In this document: positions 5,947-10,592 of the stretch, in pieces
Position numbering within the stretch: the stretch's first letter is position 1
Layout: every line of letters starts with the position of its first letter
Assembly: GCA_900321955.1 (NCBI GenBank)
Contig: ONXX01000026.1
Span: 1-10,592 of the forward strand
Length of the DNA: 10,592 nt
From: an uncultured Bacillota bacterium
Lineage (GTDB): Bacteria > Bacillota_I > Bacilli_A > Erysipelotrichales > Erysipelotrichaceae
Reading direction: 5' to 3'
Notes under the pieces: model-generated
Databases searched by the model: none
What the model was told of the DNA's origin: nothing
What the model saw: only the letters and a program-made list of their open reading frames with translations
Made by a program: the position numbers and the translations under genes

Positions 5947-7509
5947 ATGAAAGAGACGATATTGAAACTTGAGAATGTTACAAAAGTCTATCCAAACGGA
6001 ACTGTGGCGAACCGTGACATTAACATGGAATTCGAAAAAGGCGAAATTCACTCGATCGTTGGTGAGAATGGTGCCGGCAAGTCAACCTTGATGAAGGTCA
6101 TCTTCGGTATTGAAAGACCTTCCAGCGGTACAGTCACTTATAAGGGTGAAGAAACGCACTTCAACAGTTCGATGGACGCCATCAAGGCGGGTATCGGCAT
6201 GGTCCATCAGCACTTTATGCTGATCCCGTCATTTTCGATTGTCGATAATATCATTCTGGGCGATGAGCCGAAGAAGAATATCTTTATCGACAACAAGGAA
6301 GCGACCAGAAGATGCCAGGAATTATCTGATAAGTATGATTTCGAACTCGATGTCAATGCCAAAGTTTCGACTTTGTCCGTTGCGAAGAGACAGAAAGTTG
6401 AGATCCTCAAGACTCTGTATCGTAATGCGGAACTCATCATTCTGGATGAACCGACTTCAGTTTTAACTCCGCAGGAGACGGAAAAGCTGTTCACTCAGCT
6501 GCGTTCCTTCAAGGAACAGGGCCATACGATCATCTTTATCTCCCACAAACTGGAAGAGGTCAAACAGATCTCTGATAAGATCTCAGTCATCCGTAACGGT
6601 GTTTCCAAGGGTACTTACCTCAATGAGGAACTGACCATGGAACAGCTGACGAACCTGATCATCGGCAGAGACCTGGATAACGACATGGATGAATACAAGA
6701 CCCATGAAGACTTCCACAACGAAAAAGCTTTGGAAGTCAGAGATCTTTATATGGAACAAAACGGCAAGCCGGTCCTCAACAAGGTATCCTTTGCCGTCAA
6801 GGCCGGTGAGATCCTGGGCATTGCCGGTGTCGAAGGCAACGGTCAGCAGCAGCTGGTCAAGTGTATCACCGGTCTGGAAGAAACAGCCTATAGCGGTGAG
6901 ATCGATATCTGTGGCAAGCGGGTCAATAATCTCAATATCAAGGGCAGAAGAGATGCCAGCATGGCCTACATTCCGGAAGACAGAATGGGCGATGGCGTTG
7001 CCGGTGAATTGCCGATTTCCGACAACCTGATCTCGACCTACTTTGACAGAGAAGACATCAACAACAAATTGTTCATGAACCTCAAGGCCATCGACAAGAT
7101 GTCCGAAGAACTGGTCAAGACCTTTGCCGTCAAGACCAAGAATGCTCAGGCAAGCGTTAACAGCCTTTCCGGCGGTAACGTCCAGAAGGTCGTCGTTGCC
7201 AGAGAGTACAACACCAATTCCAAATTCATGATCGCCGAACAGCCGACCCATGGTATCGATATCGGTTCGGCTGAATTCGTTCACCATAAGCTGATCGAAA
7301 TGCGCAATGCCGGTGCCGGTATCCTGCTGGTATCTGCAGACCTCAATGAGGTCATGAGCCTGTCCGACCGTATCATCGTCATGTTCAACGGCCAGATCGC
7401 CGGATACTTCCCTGATGCCAGCAAAGTCAGCGAATCTGAACTGGGTATGTACATGCTTGGCGCGAAACACCAGACAGCTGAAGAGATCGGAGGTGCTTTA
7501 AATGACTGA
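5947..7509 (+). CDS. Nucleoside ABC importer ATPase with two nucleotide-binding domains (NupO-like)
   Basis: A 520-residue cytosolic ATPase made of two fused ABC domains, the usual form in BmpA/Nup and sugar (RbsA-like) importers. First domain: Walker A GENGAGKST (39-47), Q-loop region MVHQHF (85-90), signature LSVAKRQ (143-149), Walker B LIILDEPT (163-170) and switch His200. Second domain: a degenerate Walker A, GVEGNGQQQ (294-302), the subfamily motif YIPEDR (341-346), a standard signature LSGGNVQ (407-413), and Walker B MIAEQPT (428-434), with Gln after Glu where the first has Asp-Glu. This asymmetry is normal for the subfamily. It powers uptake of nucleosides delivered by the upstream lipoprotein through the two downstream permeases. 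Start supported by AAGGAG five bases upstream. The 3' end overlaps the first permease by 8 bases. Confidence 0.95.
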   Translation: MKETILKLENVTKVYPNGTVANRDINMEFEKGEIHSIVGENGAGKSTLMKVIFGIERPSSGTVTYKGEETHFNSSMDAIKAGIGMVHQHFMLIPSFSIVDNIILGDEPKKNIFIDNKEATRRCQELSDKYDFELDVNAKVSTLSVAKRQKVEILKTLYRNAELIILDEPTSVLTPQETEKLFTQLRSFKEQGHTIIFISHKLEEVKQISDKISVIRNGVSKGTYLNEELTMEQLTNLIIGRDLDNDMDEYKTHEDFHNEKALEVRDLYMEQNGKPVLNKVSFAVKAGEILGIAGVEGNGQQQLVKCITGLEETAYSGEIDICGKRVNNLNIKGRRDASMAYIPEDRMGDGVAGELPISDNLISTYFDREDINNKLFMNLKAIDKMSEELVKTFAVKTKNAQASVNSLSGGNVQKVVVAREYNTNSKFMIAEQPTHGIDIGSAEFVHHKLIEMRNAGAGILLVSADLNEVMSLSDRIIVMFNGQIAGYFPDASKVSESELGMYMLGAKHQTAEEIGGALND

Positions 7510-8614
7510 AAAAAGAGGCGACAAATATTCAAGCAAGTATAAGCTGTCGATTTCCAATCCGAAGTTCTTTGATGCAATCAAGATGCTTATTTCCATTTTG
7601 ATCGCATTAGCCATCACATTCGTCATTCTGTGCATGGTCTCATCCGATCCGGTCAACGCCATCGTTACGATCCTGACCGGTCCTTTGACCAAGACCAGAT
7701 ACATCGGAGCGGTCATCGAATCCTTTATTCCGTATGCCTTCGCAGGTCTGGCAGCCGGTGTCTTATTCTCAGCCGGTGCCTTCAACCTGGGTGCTGAAGG
7801 TATCTATATCCTTTCCGGTGCTGTTGTCACGGCGATCGCTATTCAGCCGGTCACGAGCAGCCCGATCCTGCACCCGATCCTTTGTTACCTGGGTGCGATG
7901 GCTTTCGGCGGTATCGTCATGATCCTGCCGTCCTTCTTAAAGGCCAAGTTCGGTACCAACGAAATGGTCGTCTCGTTGATGCTCAACTCCATCTATGCAG
8001 GTGTTGCGGCATACGTAGTCAGAACCTTCTTAGGTACTCTGAAAAGAGGCGGCAACTCTTCTAAGGACTACATGGCAACAGCGAAGATCGGTTATCTGTA
8101 TCAGCCGCTTCGTATTTCGGCCTGCTTCATCCTGCTGATCATCGTTACGATCGTTCTGTATCTGCTTATGAAGAAGTCGAGACTGGGCTACCAGATCCGT
8201 CTGGCCGGAACCAATCCGAAGTTTGCCGAATACTCCGGTATTTCTGCTTTCAAGCTGGCTATCTCCACGGCGGCAATTGCCGGTGTCTTATCCGGCATGG
8301 GTGCAACCACCGCACTATTGACGCAGACGACCTTCTATACACCATCGCAATCACTGGTCGGCATCGGTTTCTCCGGCATGCTGCTATCAATGCTGGGCAG
8401 AAACAATCCGATCGGTATCGTGATTGCCTCCTTCCTGATCAAGTATCTGGAACAGGGCACGGCGATCCTGTACTTTGTTGATAATTCAGTTCCTTCCGAG
8501 ATCGTCGCGATCGTCGAAGGTATCATCATCATGCTGATCTCTTCACAGCACTTCCTCAGGAAGTTCAGAGAGAGACAACTGTTAAAGGAGGGCTTGGAAG
8601 AACATGCTGAGTAG
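7502..8614 (+). CDS. Nucleoside ABC importer permease 1 (NupP-like)
   Basis: A 370-residue polytopic inner-membrane protein of the branched-chain amino acid/sugar-type permease family (BPD_transp_2). A short charged N-terminal tail precedes the first membrane helix (about 26-47). Further hydrophobic segments lie at about 72-92, 100-117, 124-145, 155-173, 204-223, 249-274, 286-312 and 332-348. The conserved FNLGAEGIY (94-102) and the cytoplasmic loop GTNPKFAEYSGI (236-247), which should contact the ATPase, are the clearest family marks. It pairs with the following permease to form the channel for nucleosides. Its start lies inside the ATPase gene with GGAGG at 7489-7493, eight bases upstream, so translation is probably coupled. 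Confidence 0.93.
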   Translation: MTEKRGDKYSSKYKLSISNPKFFDAIKMLISILIALAITFVILCMVSSDPVNAIVTILTGPLTKTRYIGAVIESFIPYAFAGLAAGVLFSAGAFNLGAEGIYILSGAVVTAIAIQPVTSSPILHPILCYLGAMAFGGIVMILPSFLKAKFGTNEMVVSLMLNSIYAGVAAYVVRTFLGTLKRGGNSSKDYMATAKIGYLYQPLRISACFILLIIVTIVLYLLMKKSRLGYQIRLAGTNPKFAEYSGISAFKLAISTAAIAGVLSGMGATTALLTQTTFYTPSQSLVGIGFSGMLLSMLGRNNPIGIVIASFLIKYLEQGTAILYFVDNSVPSEIVAIVEGIIIMLISSQHFLRKFRERQLLKEGLEEHAE

Positions 8615-9542
8615 TGTAATTTCAACTTTATTTACGATGCGTTTTCTGCTGACGATCATTCGTCTGGCTACTCCGATCTTATTCGCGGCTCTTGGTGCAT
8701 TCATTGCTGCATCGACCGGTATCGGCAACATCGCGATCGAATCGATCATGACTTTTGCCGCCTTGGCCGGCGTTCTGGGTTCCTACCTTTCCGGTTCCGC
8801 CTGGGTAGGTGTCCTGCTGGCTATCGTCATCGGTATCTTTACTGTCATGCTGATCGCATTCTTCTCCATGAAGCTGGGAGCGGATGCCTTCCTGATCATG
8901 ATCGCTCTTAACACCTTTGCTGATGCGGTGGCAATCTTCATCCTGTATCAGATCACCGGTGATAAGGGCACGACTGCTTCTTTGTCCACGCCGATTCTGG
9001 GACAGCTGGACATACCGCTGCTGAATAAGATTCCGATCCTGGGCGAGATCCTTTCCGGTCAGTACGATCTGACTTATGTCTGCTGGATTTTGATCATCAT
9101 TCTGTTCATCATGATCTACAAGACACCGTTAGGCATGCGTATGAGAGCCTGCGGTCTGAATGCAGATGCGGCAAGAACAGCCGGTGTCAACGTCGAAAAA
9201 CTCCGTGTCTTATCACTGGTCTTATCCGGTGTTTTGGCTGCCTTGGGCGGTGCTTATCTTTCCTTGAACTACCTGAAGATCTTCTCCAAAGGAATGGTCT
9301 CCGGTCAGGGCTGGATGGGTGTTGCTGCCAACGGTATCGCCAACGGCAATTACTGGATGCTGATCTTATCCGGTGTCATCTTTGCGGTCTTCCGTGCTGT
9401 TTCCATCATCTTCAGCTCGAACTCCGCATTCCCGACCGACCTTGTCGGTGCGATTCCTTATTTCTCCGTCTTCGTCATCCTGACGGTCGTTTCCATTGTG
9501 AACTACTACCGTACGAAGCGTGGTAAAGTCGAAGAAGAATAA
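8604..9542 (+). CDS. Nucleoside ABC importer permease 2 (NupQ-like)
   Basis: A 312-residue polytopic inner-membrane protein of the same permease family as the preceding one, shorter at the N-terminus as is usual for the second subunit. Marks: GNIAIESIM (41-49), matching the NIGxEG motif; the cytoplasmic loop RMRACGLNADAARTAGV (179-195), which should dock on the ATPase; and SGQGWMGVAANGIANG (233-248). About eight hydrophobic segments are visible. It would complete the heterodimeric channel. Its start overlaps the end of permease 1 by 11 bases; AGGAGG (8586-8591) is upstream, at a rather long spacing of 12 bases, so coupling may help initiation. Its stop overlaps the hydrolase start by one base (TAATG). 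Confidence 0.93.
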   Translation: MLSSVISTLFTMRFLLTIIRLATPILFAALGAFIAASTGIGNIAIESIMTFAALAGVLGSYLSGSAWVGVLLAIVIGIFTVMLIAFFSMKLGADAFLIMIALNTFADAVAIFILYQITGDKGTTASLSTPILGQLDIPLLNKIPILGEILSGQYDLTYVCWILIIILFIMIYKTPLGMRMRACGLNADAARTAGVNVEKLRVLSLVLSGVLAALGGAYLSLNYLKIFSKGMVSGQGWMGVAANGIANGNYWMLILSGVIFAVFRAVSIIFSSNSAFPTDLVGAIPYFSVFVILTVVSIVNYYRTKRGKVEEE

Positions 9543-10462
9543 TGAAAAGGCTTATCATTGATACCGATCCCGGTCACGATGATATAATGGCTATCTTAAC
9601 AGCTCTGGCTCACTGCGGTGAGCTGGAGCTTTTGTCTTTTTGTACGGTAGCCGGCAATCAGACCGTCGATAAGGTCACAGACAACATATTAAAAGTCGAA
9701 GATTATTTAAATCTTTCAATTCCGGTCTACAAAGGTGAGGCAAGACCGCTGCTTCTGGAGCCAAAACCGCAGCCGCAGGCGCATGGCGAAAGCGGCATGG
9801 ACGGGCCGATCCTGCCCGCACCCAAACGAAAGATCGAAGAAATGGGTGCTGTCGATTATTACAAGAAAGTATTGAAGGAGAGCACGGAAAAGGTCACGAT
9901 CGTGGCCCTGGCACCGTTGAGCAATTTGGGAAGACTTTTACAGGAAGCGCCGGAATGTGCCGAGAAGATCGAAGAGATCGTTCTGATGGGCGGTGCCCTC
10001 AATGGCGGCAATATCAACAAGTGTGCCGAATTCAATATCTGGCATGATCCTCATGCCGCAAAGATCGTCTTTGATTCCGGTATTAAAATCGTCATGGCAC
10101 CTTTGGAAGTCTGCTATGCCGGCGGCATCATGATTGAAGAGACGAAGCGTTTTAAAAACGGAAGAAGAGTCTCAAAACTTGTCGATGATCTGTTTAGCTT
10201 CTATCTTCGCTATGCGATCGATCGGGGCTGGGATAAGACAGCCATCTTTGATCTGATCCCGGTGCTCTGGCTGTTAAAGCCGGAGATCTTCAAATACAAG
10301 GAAGGCAAGGTCGACATCGTCCTGGAGGGAGAAGACACGCAAGGCCAGACGATCCTGAAGGAAGGGCCGGGCAATCACATCGTCTTGTACGATGCGGATC
10401 GTGAGGCCTGCATGCAGATCTTCTTTGAAGCGATTGATCTGCTGGACGAGAGATATTATTAG
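9542..10462 (+). CDS. Nucleoside hydrolase (inosine/uridine-preferring family)
   Basis: A 306-residue cytosolic enzyme of normal length for the family, which splits ribonucleosides into base and ribose using a bound calcium ion. Marks: DTDPGHDD (7-14) with the calcium-binding Asp residues, TVAGNQT (35-41), HGESGMDGP (81-89), VLMGGAL (147-153), FNIWHDPHAAK (164-174), and the distal calcium ligand Asp237. The residue before Asp237 is Phe236, where inosine-uridine hydrolases have the general-acid His of the HDP motif. Other ligands look intact, so it is probably active, but base specificity is uncertain. It is the last gene of the importer operon, joined to permease 2 by a one-base overlap with only a weak purine-rich stretch as ribosome binding site. 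The context implies hydrolysis of imported nucleosides. Confidence 0.93.
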   Translation: MKRLIIDTDPGHDDIMAILTALAHCGELELLSFCTVAGNQTVDKVTDNILKVEDYLNLSIPVYKGEARPLLLEPKPQPQAHGESGMDGPILPAPKRKIEEMGAVDYYKKVLKESTEKVTIVALAPLSNLGRLLQEAPECAEKIEEIVLMGGALNGGNINKCAEFNIWHDPHAAKIVFDSGIKIVMAPLEVCYAGGIMIEETKRFKNGRRVSKLVDDLFSFYLRYAIDRGWDKTAIFDLIPVLWLLKPEIFKYKEGKVDIVLEGEDTQGQTILKEGPGNHIVLYDADREACMQIFFEAIDLLDERYY

Positions 10463-10478
10463 ATCATTTCTGAAATCA

Positions 10479-10504
10479 AAAAATGCAGTGTGAACTGCAT
10501 TTTT
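10479..10504. terminator. Bidirectional intrinsic terminator at the end of the importer operon
   Basis: TGCAGT-GTGA-ACTGCA (10484-10499), extended by five A-T pairs (AAAAA at 10479-10483 with TTTTT at 10500-10504), gives an 11-bp stem with A/T-rich flanks on both sides. It sits between the hydrolase stop (10462) and the stop of the leftward gene (10520), so it can serve both convergent genes. Confidence 0.8.
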
Positions 10505-10519
10505 AAATGATAAATATTT

Positions 10520-10592
10520 TTAGGAAAGGTCAAGATCGTAGAACTCATGCATCCAGTCTCTGTTGAGCGGATAGAAGCTCTTGTAGAGTTCG
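10520..10592 (-). CDS. Unidentified protein, C-terminal 23 residues (5' part outside window)
   Basis: On the minus strand an open frame enters from the right edge and stops with TAA at 10522-10520. The visible C-terminus includes LYKSFYPLNRDWMHEFYDLD and ends in Leu-Ser, rich in aromatic and acidic residues. The bidirectional terminator immediately downstream supports a real gene end here. Too little is present to name a family. Confidence 0.55.
   Translation of the reverse strand, partial: ELYKSFYPLNRDWMHEFYDLDLS

Noticed and set aside
6583..7470. 295-codon open frame on the minus strand
   Set aside because: It lies wholly inside the two-domain ABC ATPase gene, whose motifs are unambiguous on the plus strand. 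It has no recognisable domain.
5947..7509. Degenerate second Walker motifs and altered first signature (LSVAKRQ) as signs of an inactive ATPase
   Set aside because: One degenerate site and a variable residue in the first signature are normal in the RbsA/MglA/NupO-type double ATPases.

Overview
The window looks like a chromosomal segment of a low-to-moderate-GC Bacillota. Supporting signs are strong AGGAG-type ribosome binding sites, TATAAT-type promoters, a short lipoprotein signal peptide and short U-tailed terminators. An Erysipelotrichia- or Clostridia-like source is my best guess; nothing in the window fixes the genus. No phage, transposon, CRISPR or RNA gene was seen.

Left part (1-2640): the 3' part of an ADP-ribosylglycohydrolase-family gene enters from the left edge. 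It converges on a leftward PLP-dependent Cys/Met-metabolism enzyme, and the two share a bidirectional terminator. A divergent, AT-rich intergenic stretch separates the PLP gene from the rightward genes.

Middle part (2640-4575): deoD (purine nucleoside phosphorylase) has its own extended -10 promoter, leader hairpin and terminator. A second extended -10 promoter drives a coupled pair of nucleoside 2-deoxyribosyltransferase-family genes that overlap by one base (TAATG).

Right part (4576-10504): a near-consensus promoter drives a BmpA-type nucleoside-binding lipoprotein. A strong hairpin terminator follows, then a tightly overlapping block: a two-domain ABC ATPase, two permeases and a nucleoside hydrolase. 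Gene order matches the NupNOPQ / BmpA-type nucleoside importers. The block ends in a bidirectional terminator facing the 3' end of a leftward gene cut by the right edge.

Together, 2694-10462 reads as a nucleoside scavenging locus. A lipoprotein captures nucleosides, the ABC complex imports them, a hydrolase and DeoD release bases from ribo- and deoxyribonucleosides, and two deoxyribosyltransferase-type enzymes exchange or release bases from deoxynucleosides. The individual families are known. The unusual points are residue changes at otherwise conserved active-site positions in three enzymes (PLP enzyme Tyr to Phe; first deoxyribosyltransferase Asp to Phe; nucleoside hydrolase His to Phe), two abutting inverted repeats in the bmpA-type leader, and a long C-terminal extension on the ADP-ribosylglycohydrolase. 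I do not see evidence for a wholly new system.
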